A stretch of DNA of 64,000 bases from Nonomuraea sp. NEAU-A123 (GTDB lineage Bacteria; Actinomycetota; Actinomycetes; Streptosporangiales; Streptosporangiaceae), in assembly GCF_018603905.1 (NCBI RefSeq), contig NZ_JAHFZZ010000004.1:248001-312000 (forward strand). Reading direction: 5' to 3'. Both the position numbers and the translations under genes were made by a program. The notes beneath the pieces were generated by a model. It worked only from the letters and a program-made list of their open reading frames with translations, did no database searches and was not told where the DNA came from. Positions 1 to 9,039 of this stretch are shown here, piece by piece (position 1 is the first letter of the stretch; each line of letters begins with the position of its first letter).

Positions 1-66
1 GTCCGCCCGGCCCGGCGCCCGCGCCACCCCGTCGAGTGTCACGCTGCTGGTCACGACAGTCTTCAT
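1..66 (-). CDS. RibD/dihydrofolate-reductase-like protein, N-terminal fragment
   Basis: Only the first 22 codons are in the window; the rest lies off the left edge. The translation begins MKTVVTSSVTLDGVARAPG, which matches the start of the RibD C-terminal / DHFR-like family (PF01872): a short first beta strand followed by a TLDGV turn. A purine-rich ribosome site, GGCGGGAG, sits six bases upstream of the ATG. Members are NADPH-binding reductases, often of unknown substrate. It is divergent from the ArsR gene, and the roughly 200 bases between them carry the ArsR promoter and operator. Confidence 0.6.
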   Translation of the reverse strand, partial: MKTVVTSSVTLDGVARAPGRAD

Positions 67-222
67 GGCGAGCTCCCGCCTGGTTCGGCGCCGGCCTCGT
101 GCCGGCCTCTCACCTTTCACACGAACCGCGACGGCCCGGATCGACAGGCGAGCTGGAAAATCTCCCAGAAGTTTTTCGCGCTTGACGTCCGCTCCGCCCG
201 GTGAGATCCCTACATTGTGAAG

Positions 223-252
223 CACAAGAGTTGTTGCACAACAACTCTTGTG
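223..252. promoter_or_regulatory. Palindromic operator upstream of arsR-type gene
   Basis: Two 14-base arms, cacaagagttgttg (223-236) and its exact reverse complement (239-252), are separated by two bases. ArsR-family dimers bind such inverted repeats. The site covers the candidate -35 element and most of the promoter spacer of the gene at 269, so binding would block transcription. Autoregulation by the ArsR protein, with co-regulation of the exporter behind it, is inferred from position. Confidence 0.75.
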
Positions 253-262
253 GATCTAGGGT
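234..262 (+). promoter_or_regulatory. Probable leaderless promoter of the ArsR gene
   Basis: A -10 hexamer TAGGGT (257-262, fitting TAnnnT) ends six bases before the ATG at 269, the spacing of actinobacterial leaderless transcripts. A weak -35, TTGCAC (234-239), lies 17 bases upstream, inside the palindrome. There is no good ribosome binding site, which agrees with a leaderless mRNA. Confidence 0.45.
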
Positions 263-268
263 GGCGTC

Positions 269-829
269 ATGTCCCAGATCACCGACTCCAGGGTGCTCGC
301 AGCCATGGCGCATCCGGTGCGCCGGCGCCTGCTCGACCTGTTGAAGCTCAACGGCCCCGGCACCGCGAGCGCGCTCGCCCAGCGCACGGGCGAGGCGGTG
401 GGCAACGTCAGCCACCACCTGCGCGCCCTGGCCGCCGCCGGCCTGATAGAGGAGGCGCCCGAGCTGGCCCGCGACCGGCGCGAGCGCTGGTGGCGGCGCA
501 CCTCGGAGAAGCTCTGCTGGTCCTCCGCGGACTTCGCCGAGGACGCGGCGGGCGAGGCCATCGCCCGCGCCCTGGAGTCGCTCAACCTGGAACGGCAGGT
601 CGGCCACGTACGGCGCTGGGCCGACCAGCCCCAGTCCGAGCAGGACCGCTGGCAGCGCGGCCCGTTCTCCACCGAGACCTGGATCCAGGCGACCGACGAC
701 GAGCTGGCGGAGTTCGCCGCCGAGATCATCGCCGTCATGGACAAATGGGCCGAGCGCGACATCCCCGACGATGGCCAGGAACGCGCCACCGTCTTCACCT
801 TCGCCCGCGGCGTCCCGGGGCAGCCATGA
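269..829 (+). CDS. ArsR-family winged-helix transcriptional regulator
   Basis: A 186-residue DNA-binding regulator. Residues about 8-70 form an ArsR/HTH_20 winged helix: the AMAHPVRRRLLDLL start helix, and a recognition helix near GNVSHHLRALAAAGLIEE. No cysteine-rich metal site is visible, so the inducer is probably not a soft metal; many relatives sense small molecules or just repress a linked exporter. The C-terminal 100 residues are Trp-rich and helical. Its stop overlaps the ATG of the MFS exporter (ATGA), so the two are co-translated, and a palindromic operator lies directly upstream. Confidence 0.9.
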   Translation: MSQITDSRVLAAMAHPVRRRLLDLLKLNGPGTASALAQRTGEAVGNVSHHLRALAAAGLIEEAPELARDRRERWWRRTSEKLCWSSADFAEDAAGEAIARALESLNLERQVGHVRRWADQPQSEQDRWQRGPFSTETWIQATDDELAEFAAEIIAVMDKWAERDIPDDGQERATVFTFARGVPGQP

Positions 830-2109
830 CGGCCGAGACGCTCACCAAGCCCAGGTTCGGCCTGCTCAGGCAGCGTGACTTCCGGCTGTTATGGATCGGT
901 GAGAGCGCCAGCAGCCTGGGCAGCGCCGTCACCGGCGTCGCGCTGCCCCTGGTCGCGGTGACCGTGCTGCACGCCTCCGCGTTCGCCGTCAGCGTGCTGG
1001 CGGCGGCCGTCTGGCTGCCGTGGCTGCTGGTCGGCCTGCCCGCGGGGGCCTGGGTCGACCGGCTCTCCCGGCGCAGGGTGATGCTCGCCGCCGACTGGGT
1101 GTCGATGGCGGCCTTCCTCAGCGTTCCGGTCGCGGCCCTGCTCGGCGTCCTGACCACCGGCCAGCTCGTCGTGGTCGCGCTGGTCGCGGGGACGGCGAAG
1201 GTGTTCTTCGCGACCGCCTACCGGGCCTACCTGCCGTCGCTGGTCGAGGGCCCCGACCTGCTGGAGGCCAACGCGAAGCTGCAGGGCAGCGAGCAGGTGG
1301 CCAACCTGGCCGGGCCGGGCATCGCCGGGCTCCTCGCCCAGTTCGCCTCCGCCCTCGGCGGCCTGGTGGTGGACGCGGTGAGCTTCGCCGTCTCGGCGCT
1401 CTGCCTGATGCGTGTCCGGCACGTCGAGATCGTGGAGCCGCGGCCACGGCGGCGGCTGCGCAGCGAGATCAGGGACGGGCTGCGCACGGTGGTGGGCGAT
1501 CCGCTGCTGCGCGGCAACATGCTCTACGGCTGCGTGGCCAACCTGGCGCTGACCGGCTATCAGTCGCTGCTCGTGGTCTTCCTGGTCGGCGACATCGGCC
1601 TGTCCGCGGGCGCGACCGGCGCGCTGCTGGCGGCCACCAGCGCGGGCGGCGTCGCCGGCGCCTTCGCCGCCCGGCCGCTGGCGGCCCGGCTGGGCAGCGC
1701 GCGGGCCGTCCTGCTCGGCAAGGCCGGCCTGGCGCCGCTGGGCCTGCTGATCGCGTGCGCGGATCGCGGCGTCGGGCTGGTGCTGTTCGTGGCGGCCAGC
1801 ATCACGATCATCGGGGGGATCGTCGCCGGGAACGTGATCTTCAGCGGGTTCACGCAGTCGTACGTGCCCGGTGAGCTGATGGGCCGGGTGAGCACCAGCA
1901 TCCAGGTGGTCAACTTCGGCGCCATCCCGCTCGGCGCCCTGCTGGCGGGCACGCTGGCCGAGGCGTTCTCCGTGCGCGCGGCCCTATGGGTGATGCTGGG
2001 CGTCTTCGCGCTGAGCGGCCTCATCCTGCTGGCGAGCCCGCTGCGCCGCCTGCGCGACCTGCCCACCGGCCGGATGGACGAGCGGGCCGGCTCGGCTGTC
2101 CCCAACTGA
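826..2109 (+). CDS. MFS transporter (DHA3/MFS_3-like exporter)
   Basis: A 427-residue inner-membrane secondary transporter with about 12 hydrophobic segments. After the second segment comes the MFS motif A-like stretch [15 protein letters not shown], and the central loop (about residues 190-215) is rich in Arg/Glu. The start [22 protein letters not shown] is typical of MFS_3 proteins, which export macrolides, siderophores and other drugs. Start chosen at the ATG overlapping the arsR stop. Most likely a drug or toxic-compound exporter repressed by the upstream ArsR protein; the substrate cannot be told. Confidence 0.85.
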   Translation: MTAETLTKPRFGLLRQRDFRLLWIGESASSLGSAVTGVALPLVAVTVLHASAFAVSVLAAAVWLPWLLVGLPAGAWVDRLSRRRVMLAADWVSMAAFLSVPVAALLGVLTTGQLVVVALVAGTAKVFFATAYRAYLPSLVEGPDLLEANAKLQGSEQVANLAGPGIAGLLAQFASALGGLVVDAVSFAVSALCLMRVRHVEIVEPRPRRRLRSEIRDGLRTVVGDPLLRGNMLYGCVANLALTGYQSLLVVFLVGDIGLSAGATGALLAATSAGGVAGAFAARPLAARLGSARAVLLGKAGLAPLGLLIACADRGVGLVLFVAASITIIGGIVAGNVIFSGFTQSYVPGELMGRVSTSIQVVNFGAIPLGALLAGTLAEAFSVRAALWVMLGVFALSGLILLASPLRRLRDLPTGRMDERAGSAVPN

Positions 2110-2180
2110 GCGGTTCAAGTGCAGCTCAAGCCCCAGATCTACGGCCCAGAACTGTCGGTGGCAGCGGGCATGATGGGACC

Positions 2181-4271
2181 ATGAACGACGATCCCCCGAT
2201 CACACACCTGGCCGACGAGACGGCCTACGCCGAAGCCGTCCAGCTTGCCGTCGACTCCGCCGCCGCCTACTACACGGACGGCACCTTTATACGCGACGAC
2301 GACGCCTACGACCGGCTGGTCCGTGGCATCGAGGCATATGAGGCCGAGCATCCCGACCAGGTGCTGCCCGACTCGCCGACCGGGAAGGTGGCGGGCGGGG
2401 CGGTGGTCGGGGATGTGCCGCATACCGTGCCCATGCTGAGCCTGGACAACGTGTTCGGCGCCGAGCAACTGGCCGACTGGGCCACCTCGCTGGAGCGCAG
2501 GCTCGGCCGTCCGGTCACGGCGTGGAGCGTGGAGCCCAAGCTCGACGGCCTGGCGATCTCGGCGCGCTACCGGCACGGCCGCCTGACGCAGCTCGTGACC
2601 CGGGGCGACGGCGTCGCCGGTGAGGATGTCTCCCACGCTGCCGGCACCATCGTCGGCCTGCCTGACCGGCTGGCCGAGGCGGTCACGGTGGAGCTGCGCG
2701 GTGAGGTGATGATGACCGCCTCGCAGTTCGAGGACGCCTGTGCCAAGCGGCAGGCGCACGACGGCACCACGTTCGCCAATCCGCGCAGCGCGGCGGCGGG
2801 CACGCTGCGAGCACAGGACCGGCCGTACGTGTGCGAGCTGACGTTCTTCGGCTACGGCGCGCTGCCCAACCCCGACGACGGCTCCGAGCCGGCCGTGCGC
2901 CTGCGCGAGCTGCCGCACAGCGAGGTCATGGCGTGGGTGGCCGGGCAGGGAGTGCAGACCACGGCGACCACGCCGGTCGCGGGCATCGTGGCCGAGTCGC
3001 TGGAGCAGGTTCAGGCGCGTGTCGAGGAGATCGCCGCCGTCCGTCCCGAGCTGCCATTCGGCATCGACGGCATCGTGATCAAGTGTGATCTGGCGGCCGA
3101 CCAGGCCGAGGCGGGGTTCAGCTCACGGGCGCCGCGCTGGGCGATCGCCTACAAGCTGCCGGCCACCGAGAAGATCACCAAGCTGCTCGCCGTGGAGTGG
3201 AACACCGGGCGCACCGGCATCATCGCCCCCCGCGCCGTGCTGGAGCCGGTCGAGCTCGACGGCAGCACCGTCACCTACGCCACCCTGCACAACGTCGCCG
3301 ACATCACCCGCCGAGGCCTGATGCTCGGCGACAGCGTTACCGTCTACAAGGCGGGCGACGTCATCCCGCGCGTGGAGGCCCCGGTGGTGCACCTGCGCAC
3401 CGGCGACGAGCAGCCGATCGAGATCCCGCAGGTCTGCCCGTCGTGCGGGGACGCCATCGACGCCTCGCAGGAGCGCTGGCGGTGCGTGCGTGGGCGCCAG
3501 TGCCGGGCGATCGCCTCCATCGCCTACGCCGTCGGCCGGGACACCCTCGACATCGAGGGCCTCGCGGAAAACCGGATCCAGCAGATGCTCGACGCCGGGC
3601 TGATCGTCGACTTCGCCGACCTGTTCTTCCTGACCCGCGAGCAGTTGCTCGATCTGGAGCGGATGGGCGAGACCAGCACCGACAATCTGCTGGCCGCCAT
3701 CGAGCGGGCCAAGGGGCAACCGCTGAGCAGGGTGTTCTGCGCGCTGGGCGTGCGCGGCACCGGGCGGTCCATGAGCCGCCGCATCGCCCGCCACTTCGCC
3801 ACCATGGACAACATCCGGGCAGCCGGCACGGAGGCGATCCAGCAGGTGGAGGGCATGGGGCCGGAGAAGGCGCCGGTCGTGGTGGCCGAGCTGATCGAGC
3901 TCGCGCCGCTCATCGACAAGCTCGGCAAGGCCGGGGTGAGCATGACCGAGCCCGGTGCCACGCCGCCCGCGGCGGGCGAGGCATCGGAGGCGGAGGGCGA
4001 GACATCGGCCGCAGTGGCCGCGCTCCCGTTGGCCTCGATGTCCGTAGTCGTGACGGGCACGATGACCGGACCGCTGGCGGAGCTGAGCCGCAACGAGGTC
4101 AACGAGCTGGTCGAGCGAGCCGGGGGTAAATCGTCGTCGAGCGTCTCAGCTCGAACGTCACTCCTGGTAGCCGGGGAGAAGGCGGGGTCGAAGCGGGCCA
4201 AAGCCGAGCAGCTCGGGGTGCGGATCGTCACCCCTGAGGAGTTCGCCGAGCTGGTCGCCGCCTATCTGTAG
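2181..4271 (+). CDS. ligA: NAD-dependent DNA ligase (LigA family, probable paralogue)
   Basis: A 696-residue ligase that seals nicks using NAD+. The N-terminal Ia domain ([17 protein letters not shown]) is followed by the adenylation domain with the nucleotide-accepting lysine in VEPKLDG (K120), then the OB fold, a four-cysteine zinc finger (C419, C422, C435, C441), helix-hairpin-helix repeats, and a BRCT domain from about residue 617. The last cysteine is followed by RA instead of the usual PA, and spacing differs from housekeeping LigA. This suggests the secondary ligase many actinomycetes carry. A CATGAT hexamer six bases before the ATG could give a leaderless transcript. Confidence 0.9.
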   Translation: MNDDPPITHLADETAYAEAVQLAVDSAAAYYTDGTFIRDDDAYDRLVRGIEAYEAEHPDQVLPDSPTGKVAGGAVVGDVPHTVPMLSLDNVFGAEQLADWATSLERRLGRPVTAWSVEPKLDGLAISARYRHGRLTQLVTRGDGVAGEDVSHAAGTIVGLPDRLAEAVTVELRGEVMMTASQFEDACAKRQAHDGTTFANPRSAAAGTLRAQDRPYVCELTFFGYGALPNPDDGSEPAVRLRELPHSEVMAWVAGQGVQTTATTPVAGIVAESLEQVQARVEEIAAVRPELPFGIDGIVIKCDLAADQAEAGFSSRAPRWAIAYKLPATEKITKLLAVEWNTGRTGIIAPRAVLEPVELDGSTVTYATLHNVADITRRGLMLGDSVTVYKAGDVIPRVEAPVVHLRTGDEQPIEIPQVCPSCGDAIDASQERWRCVRGRQCRAIASIAYAVGRDTLDIEGLAENRIQQMLDAGLIVDFADLFFLTREQLLDLERMGETSTDNLLAAIERAKGQPLSRVFCALGVRGTGRSMSRRIARHFATMDNIRAAGTEAIQQVEGMGPEKAPVVVAELIELAPLIDKLGKAGVSMTEPGATPPAAGEASEAEGETSAAVAALPLASMSVVVTGTMTGPLAELSRNEVNELVERAGGKSSSSVSARTSLLVAGEKAGSKRAKAEQLGVRIVTPEEFAELVAAYL

Positions 4272-4294
4272 CAGAAGCCTCCGAATCCACGACA

Positions 4295-4309
4295 CAGTGG
4301 CCACCACTG
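4295..4309. terminator. Weak hairpin between convergent ligA and mocR
   Basis: Six-base stem cagtgg/ccactg with a three-base loop, just after the ligA stop and before the end of the convergent regulator. No T-run follows. The rest of the 205-base gap shows nothing I can name. Confidence 0.3.
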
Positions 4310-4476
4310 CTCAGTTGCTGTCATAGCCCCGCTTCGGTCCGACCCTCGGTTGCGTCTGAGCCCACCTCACTACCAGGACCCCACAACTCGATCACGTGAT
4401 GACAGCTGACGGTTCGTAGGTCCGCTGGCGGCAGGAGAACCGAGAACGTCAATAAAGGAGCTTGGTTACTTACGGC

Positions 4477-6012
4477 TCAGGGCGTGAGCAGTGCGGTGGG
4501 CTGGCCCAGAACACTCACGATGGCATCGTGAATGACGGTGGCGACCTTCGGGGCGGCCTCGGGGGCGATGGCACCCGCATTGAGCCTGAGATGACGCTGG
4601 TTACCGGGAGTCGCGAAGAACGGTTGCCCTGCGGCCAGCAGAAAGCCGCGCTGCGCCGCGGCCTCGGCCACTCTGTCGGCGTCGCATCCTCTGGGCAGGG
4701 TGACCCAGACATGCAGCCCGTCGGGGCCGACTTCGGGGATGGACAGGTCCAGCCCCTGGGATGCGCCCATGCTCAGGATCGCCTCGCGAACCGCGGTCCG
4801 GCGGCGTGCGTACTCGGTGCGAGCGTGCAGCAGGGCGTTCTCGGTTCGGGGGTCCGCCAGCACCGCCGCAAGCACGCGTTGAGAGGTCCGGGACGTCCAT
4901 CCGTCGGTGAAGGACTTCGATATCATGAGCGAATAGCGGATCGGCGGCCTGGCGACGGCCACCGACAGCCGCAGGTCGGGCGCGATGGACTTGGAAAACG
5001 ACCTGAGATACACAACACGGTCCCGCAGCCGTGTGTCGGCGTACAAGGATCCTGGGTGTGAGGTGGACGCCTCAGCGAAGTGGTCATCCTCGATGATCCA
5101 TACGTCTGGGTAGGAGGCCAAGACGTCGGCGAGAGCCTGCCGGCGTTCCGCGGTCCAACTGCAGCCCGTCGGGCTCTGAGCGCGGGGAGTGAGGAAGACG
5201 GCCACGACACCTGACTCCAGCGCGGCCCGGAGCCCGTCGACGGTGGCCCCGAACTGGTCCAATCTCATGGGCACAAGGCCCAGCCCGTGGACCTCGAAAG
5301 TGTCCATGGCGGTCTGGTAGCCCGGCTCCTCGATCGCGACGAGAACGGGCTCGTCCTGAGAACGCTGGCGCAGGAGCATCGCCAGCAGGGCGAGGAACTG
5401 CTGGGTCGAACTGGCGACCAACATGTCGTCCGCATCCACGTGCAGCCCGTCGGCGAGGAGCTTGCCGCTGAGTGCGTGGGCGAGCTGAGGCTCGATGCTG
5501 AGCGTGGACGGGTACTCAAGGTCGTGGGCCTGCAAGCGGGAAGAGACGTCCTGGAAGGCCTGCCTGATCGCGTCCAGGGGGAGCAACCGGAGGTCCGGAC
5601 CTCCCCGCATGACATCGTCGGCCGATGGAAAGCTCTGCTTGAGCCGCGCCTCGGTCTGTGCCAGGACCAGCCGTCGCCACGCGCTGCCCTGACGAGCGGT
5701 CGCGTGCTCCGCCGCCCGGGGTGCGTGGAGGTTGTTGTCCCCCTTGGGTGTCTCGCTGACGAACGTCCCGCGACCGGCCTCGCCGTACACCAGCCCGCTG
5801 TCGGCGAGCAGCGTGTAGACGCTCATCACCGTCGTGACGCTGAGCCCGACGTCCGTGGCGAGCTGTCGTACGGATGGCAGGCGCTCGCCGGGCTGCAACT
5901 CGCCCAGCCGGATGGCCTCCGCCAGTTCGTATGCCACGCGCTCGTAGAGCGGGCGGCCGTTGCCGGACGTGTCGCGGAGGGCGGTCAGTCGACGTTGTAC
6001 CTCAAGCATCAC
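4477..6012 (-). CDS. MocR-type regulator (GntR wHTH fused to aminotransferase fold)
   Basis: A 511-residue MocR/GabR-family regulator. Residues about 20-88 are a GntR winged helix (GERLPSVRQLATDVGLSVTTV, then GRGTFV). From about residue 130 follows a fold-type I aminotransferase domain with the PLP-binding lysine in SFSKSIAPDLR (K341) and the IEDDHFAE motif. These proteins bind PLP and often a ligand with an amino group, and act as activators or repressors of a linked pathway. A -10 hexamer ends six bases before the GTG at 6012, supporting a leaderless start there; an ATG follows immediately. It probably controls the island starting at 7968, since its promoter resembles the operators there. 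Confidence 0.88.
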   Translation of the reverse strand: MMLEVQRRLTALRDTSGNGRPLYERVAYELAEAIRLGELQPGERLPSVRQLATDVGLSVTTVMSVYTLLADSGLVYGEAGRGTFVSETPKGDNNLHAPRAAEHATARQGSAWRRLVLAQTEARLKQSFPSADDVMRGGPDLRLLPLDAIRQAFQDVSSRLQAHDLEYPSTLSIEPQLAHALSGKLLADGLHVDADDMLVASSTQQFLALLAMLLRQRSQDEPVLVAIEEPGYQTAMDTFEVHGLGLVPMRLDQFGATVDGLRAALESGVVAVFLTPRAQSPTGCSWTAERRQALADVLASYPDVWIIEDDHFAEASTSHPGSLYADTRLRDRVVYLRSFSKSIAPDLRLSVAVARPPIRYSLMISKSFTDGWTSRTSQRVLAAVLADPRTENALLHARTEYARRRTAVREAILSMGASQGLDLSIPEVGPDGLHVWVTLPRGCDADRVAEAAAQRGFLLAAGQPFFATPGNQRHLRLNAGAIAPEAAPKVATVIHDAIVSVLGQPTALLTP

Positions 6013-6024
6013 GCATACATCTTA
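6009..6024 (-). promoter_or_regulatory. Leaderless promoter of the MocR gene with operator-like half site
   Basis: On the minus strand TAAGAT (6024-6019) stands six bases before the GTG start. On the plus strand, bases 6009-6021 (tcacgcatacatc) are identical to 13899-13911, immediately before the operator ahead of the GMC oxidoreductase, and both are followed within two bases by accag. This hints that the MocR protein binds its own promoter and the catabolic operators. Confidence 0.4.
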
Positions 6025-6316
6025 CCAGCATCTCTTGATGATCTCTGTCATTTCTGCCAAGAAGCCCCGGGTCCTGGAGCTGCACCTGTCTTCGGCTGGG
6101 CGTCCCTCGCCACTGGGAAGGGGGTCTGTTGTGATTGTATTCCTAGTGTATTGACAACATATTGCCGCCATGACAGCCTCCCTGATCGGGGCCGCAGCGC
6201 CGCCCATCGGTCCGGCTGACTGATGACCGTCAAGGGCGTTGGTCGCGTCGCTCTGGTAGCCCCTGAGACCGCCCCGCGGTGGGCATCCCACCCCGGCGCA
6301 CGAAGGGAATCGACAC
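6013..6316. other. Divergent intergenic region with TGTATT direct repeats
   Basis: No gene is seen. The hexamer tgtatt occurs at 6136-6141 and 6147-6152, an 11-base period, in a locally AT-rich patch running to attgacaacatattg. MocR proteins commonly bind direct repeats, so this is a second possible site for the divergent regulator. A purine-rich ribosome site, gaaggga, lies before the CapA gene. Confidence 0.35.
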
Positions 6317-7375
6317 GTGACGCTACTATTGGCCGCCACAGGGGACATCGTGCTCACCAAATCACTCGACGAGGTGCCCGCCGATCCGGGCCTCACCGCG
6401 CTTCAGGACCTGCTCGGGACATCGCCGTGCGTACTGTCGAGCGTCGAGCTCCCCTTCTCCGACCGGGGGCATCCCTCGGATCGGATCCTGAACTTCAGAG
6501 CACGTCCGGAACTCGTCCGGGAGCTTTCCGCCTTCAATCTCCGGGTTGCCACCCTGGCCAACAACCACAGCTCAGACTACGGGTGGGACGCCCTGGACGA
6601 CACCCTCGGGGGACTGCGCTCGATCGGCGTGACGCCTATCGGTGCGGGTGGGAACCTGGCACTCGCGCAGGAGCCGGCCATCGTGAATGTCGATGGGTGC
6701 GTCATCGGAATACTCGCCTGGTCCTGCCTCCTGCCGCTGGGCGCGGCGGCAGGCCCGTCGAAGCCCGGTATCTCGCCTGTCCACGTGGACACCGAGTGGG
6801 TGGTGAACGGAGAGTTCCAGCTGGAGGAGCCCGGAGTGCCGCCAGTGATCCACACCCGTGTCCGGGCTGACGATCAGGAGCGGGTGCTGAGCTGCGTAGA
6901 CCGGCTCCGGGGCACCGTCGACGTGCTTGTCGTCACCATCCACTGGGGCTTCGGCTTCGGCGGTGCCCGTGCCGAGTATCAGCGGGTCCTCGGGCACAGG
7001 CTCGTGGACGCGGGTGCCGACATCGTCCTGGGGCACCATGTTCACGCCCCCCAGGGAGTGGAGCTCTATCGGGGCAAGGTCATCGTCTACAGTCCGGGCA
7101 ATTTTGTCGCGCAGCAGCCGAGAGAGGGTATCTCTCCGGAAATCGAAGCGATCTACAACGCCTTCAGCCGGGACGCGTTCGTCTCGGTCGTCGAATCAGA
7201 CGAGAAGCGTAACCTGCGCGTGTCCTTGGTGCCGATCATGACGAATGATTCTGGGCTGCCTGTTCTGGCTGATCCCGAGAACAGCCGACGCATCGCCGAC
7301 CGGCTCATCCGCGAGTCGGCGGACCTGGACACGACCGTGTCCTTCGACGGTGAGCGGATACGCATCGCGCCGTAG
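6317..7375 (+). CDS. CapA-family metallophosphatase-like protein
   Basis: A 352-residue protein of the CapA/PGA_cap family (PF09587), calcineurin-like folds named after poly-gamma-glutamate capsule synthesis but widespread in other roles. Visible motifs are ATGDI near the start (metal Asp), LANNHSSDYG (catalytic Asn-His), TIHWGFG and GHHVHAPQG late, and YSPGNFV. There is no signal peptide or membrane anchor, unlike true capsule CapA proteins, so it is probably cytoplasmic. GTG start with gaaggga upstream. It lies between the MocR gene and the catabolic island and may be part of that regulon; the activity is unknown. Confidence 0.75.
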   Translation: MTLLLAATGDIVLTKSLDEVPADPGLTALQDLLGTSPCVLSSVELPFSDRGHPSDRILNFRARPELVRELSAFNLRVATLANNHSSDYGWDALDDTLGGLRSIGVTPIGAGGNLALAQEPAIVNVDGCVIGILAWSCLLPLGAAAGPSKPGISPVHVDTEWVVNGEFQLEEPGVPPVIHTRVRADDQERVLSCVDRLRGTVDVLVVTIHWGFGFGGARAEYQRVLGHRLVDAGADIVLGHHVHAPQGVELYRGKVIVYSPGNFVAQQPREGISPEIEAIYNAFSRDAFVSVVESDEKRNLRVSLVPIMTNDSGLPVLADPENSRRIADRLIRESADLDTTVSFDGERIRIAP

Positions 7376-7502
7376 ATCTCTCATCCTGGTCCGGCCGCGC
7401 GCCGGGTGACGGACCGTTCGCGTACGCGTCTGTCTCCGTAACGAAAACCTGGTGGGCCGCGACGTCGGGTCGGGCAGGCTCCTGCCGTCAACCATGGACA
7501 GA

Positions 7503-7598
7503 TCAACGGATCGGGATGCCAGGGCCCAGTCCGTCAAGCCTTTTGCCTGCTGCGGCCGTCCAGGCGCCGCGTCGCCGTCGTCGCACATAACACGTCAT
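7503..7598 (-). CDS. Possible 31-residue Arg-rich small protein
   Basis: An unusually strong ribosome site on the minus strand (AAGGAGGAGAA) stands a few bases before an ATG that opens a 31-codon frame, starting MTCYVRRRRRG. I do not recognise it. It could be a real small protein, a leader peptide, or the relic of a gene whose remainder is lost. No promoter was identified. Confidence 0.25.
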   Translation of the reverse strand: MTCYVRRRRRGAWTAAAGKRLDGLGPGIPIR

Positions 7599-7827
7599 GG
7601 GCTTCTCCTCCTTGCCAGGAACCATCTGGACGATCTCCGCATCGGCGAACGCGAGACGAGGGCTCAGTGATCGTCACGTCCGGAATCGCCACGGGAACAC
7701 CGCCCCGCGTAGGGATGCGGACGGTCTTGCGGGAGTAGCCCCGTGTCGACGATTGCCAGGTGAAGGCGGGTGCGCAGTGGTCCGATCCGGCTCGGGTGCC
7801 TGTACCCGGCCAAGTGTCATTACATGT

Positions 7828-7849
7828 ATCACCAGAACGTTCTGGTGAT
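7828..7849. promoter_or_regulatory. Operator O1, perfect 22-base palindrome
   Basis: The arm atcaccagaac is followed directly by its reverse complement. The first 17 bases recur exactly at 13909-13925, before the second half of the same gene island. No such palindrome was noted elsewhere in intergenic DNA. It is the likely binding site of a dimeric regulator controlling the importer operon; the MocR protein encoded at 4477-6012 is the nearest candidate. Confidence 0.7.
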
Positions 7850-7967
7850 GCTTTCTGGACATTTCCTGAATGGGGGGATATGTTCGGCCGAAACCACGAG
7901 AGACGACCGAGCGGAAGCGCAGACCGTGTCGGCGATCTCCCCTTCTCCCCACAGATGGGAGCCTGTT

Positions 7968-9032
7968 ATGAGTGTCAAAACAGGAGCCAAGCTCTGCCGC
8001 CACCTCCTTGCCGTCTGGGCTCTGGTGTCGGGTCTCGCGCTCGCCGGTTGCGGAACCGCTGGAGGCGGTGAGGCGAATGCCGCAGGCGGAGGTGAGGCGG
8101 CGGGCTCGGGCGGCAAGACGGTGGCGCTCGTCACGCCGCAGAAGGCGGGGGACGGCGGCCCGACGGACAATCTGATCGCGGGACTCGACAAGCTGAAGGC
8201 GGCGGGGTACTCGACGCGTTTCGTCGCGGCCACGGACCCGTCCTCTCACGAGTCCACCCTTCGCAACCTGGCCCAATCAGGGGTCTCTGTGATCGTCGTG
8301 GCCTTCTCGGAGTTCATCCAGCCGCTGAAAACGGTCGCCCCCGAGTTCCCCGATACCAAGTTCGTGCATGTCTACGCCGATGCGTACAAGCCCACGATCC
8401 CGAACGTGCAGACGGTCACCTTCGACACGCAGGGGCCGTCCTACCTGGCCGGTGTGCTGGCCGCGACCGTGTCCAAGACAGGGGTCATCGGGTTCATCGG
8501 CGGAACGGCCCTTCCCGCGCTGTATGCCGACTTCCACGCTTATCAGGCCGGCGCCAAGGCCACCCGTACCGACGTCACTGTCAAGAGCGCGTTCGTCGGC
8601 TCCTTCGGGGACCCGGTGAAGGGGCAGCAGATCGCGCAGACGATGTTCAACAACAAGGTCGATGTGGTGCTCGCTTACGCGGGTGGCTCTTCCCTCGGGG
8701 TCGTCAAGGCCGCCGATCAGGCGAAAACCCATGTCATCTACGACAACGACGAAAGCCCCGAGACGGCCGGCAGCGTGATCGCTGTCGCGTCCCAGCACTA
8801 CGGCGGCACCATGGCGAGGAACGTTCTGACCATCGACTCGGGAACGTGGAAGCCCGGCGAGACCGTGGCAGGGCTCGCCGACGGCGGAACGTTCCTGGAC
8901 CCGGCGAAGCAGCTCGCGTCCACCGGCGAGACGGCCGCCGGGGTCGCCAAGGCGTTCGAATCGGTCGAGAGCGTCAAGCAGAAGATCATCCAGGGCGCCG
9001 TCGATGTCCCCTTCAACACCGACCCTGTCTGA
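7968..9032 (+). CDS. BMP-family substrate-binding lipoprotein of an ABC importer
   Basis: A 354-residue extracytoplasmic binding protein (BMP/Med/PnrA family, PF02608). The lipobox LALAGC gives an acylated cysteine at residue 28. The mature part starts with KTVALVTPQK and has the two-lobe pattern of this family: GLDKLKAAGYST, VGSFGDPVKGQQIAQ and YDNDESPETAGSVIA. Well-studied relatives bind nucleosides or purines, but other ligands occur. Start chosen at the ATG with GGGAG upstream; longer in-frame extensions lack a signal sequence. First gene of the importer operon, with operator O1 in its leader. Confidence 0.9.
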   Translation: MSVKTGAKLCRHLLAVWALVSGLALAGCGTAGGGEANAAGGGEAAGSGGKTVALVTPQKAGDGGPTDNLIAGLDKLKAAGYSTRFVAATDPSSHESTLRNLAQSGVSVIVVAFSEFIQPLKTVAPEFPDTKFVHVYADAYKPTIPNVQTVTFDTQGPSYLAGVLAATVSKTGVIGFIGGTALPALYADFHAYQAGAKATRTDVTVKSAFVGSFGDPVKGQQIAQTMFNNKVDVVLAYAGGSSLGVVKAADQAKTHVIYDNDESPETAGSVIAVASQHYGGTMARNVLTIDSGTWKPGETVAGLADGGTFLDPAKQLASTGETAAGVAKAFESVESVKQKIIQGAVDVPFNTDPV

Positions 9033-9039
9033 GGGCGGC

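Larger units (their letters stand above)
7376..7967. other. 592-base leader region before the BMP transporter operon
   Basis: No convincing large gene. It contains the palindromic operator at 7828-7849 and a small minus-strand reading frame at 7503-7598. The stretch from the operator to the lipoprotein start (about 120 bases) would be the untranslated leader. I could not place a confident -10/-35 pair. Confidence 0.5.

Noticed and set aside
8819..8899. Two gaacgttc-type palindromes inside the BMP lipoprotein gene
   Set aside because: They match only the central 8-10 bases of O1/O2, lie in coding sequence and lack the flanking accag arm; probably chance.
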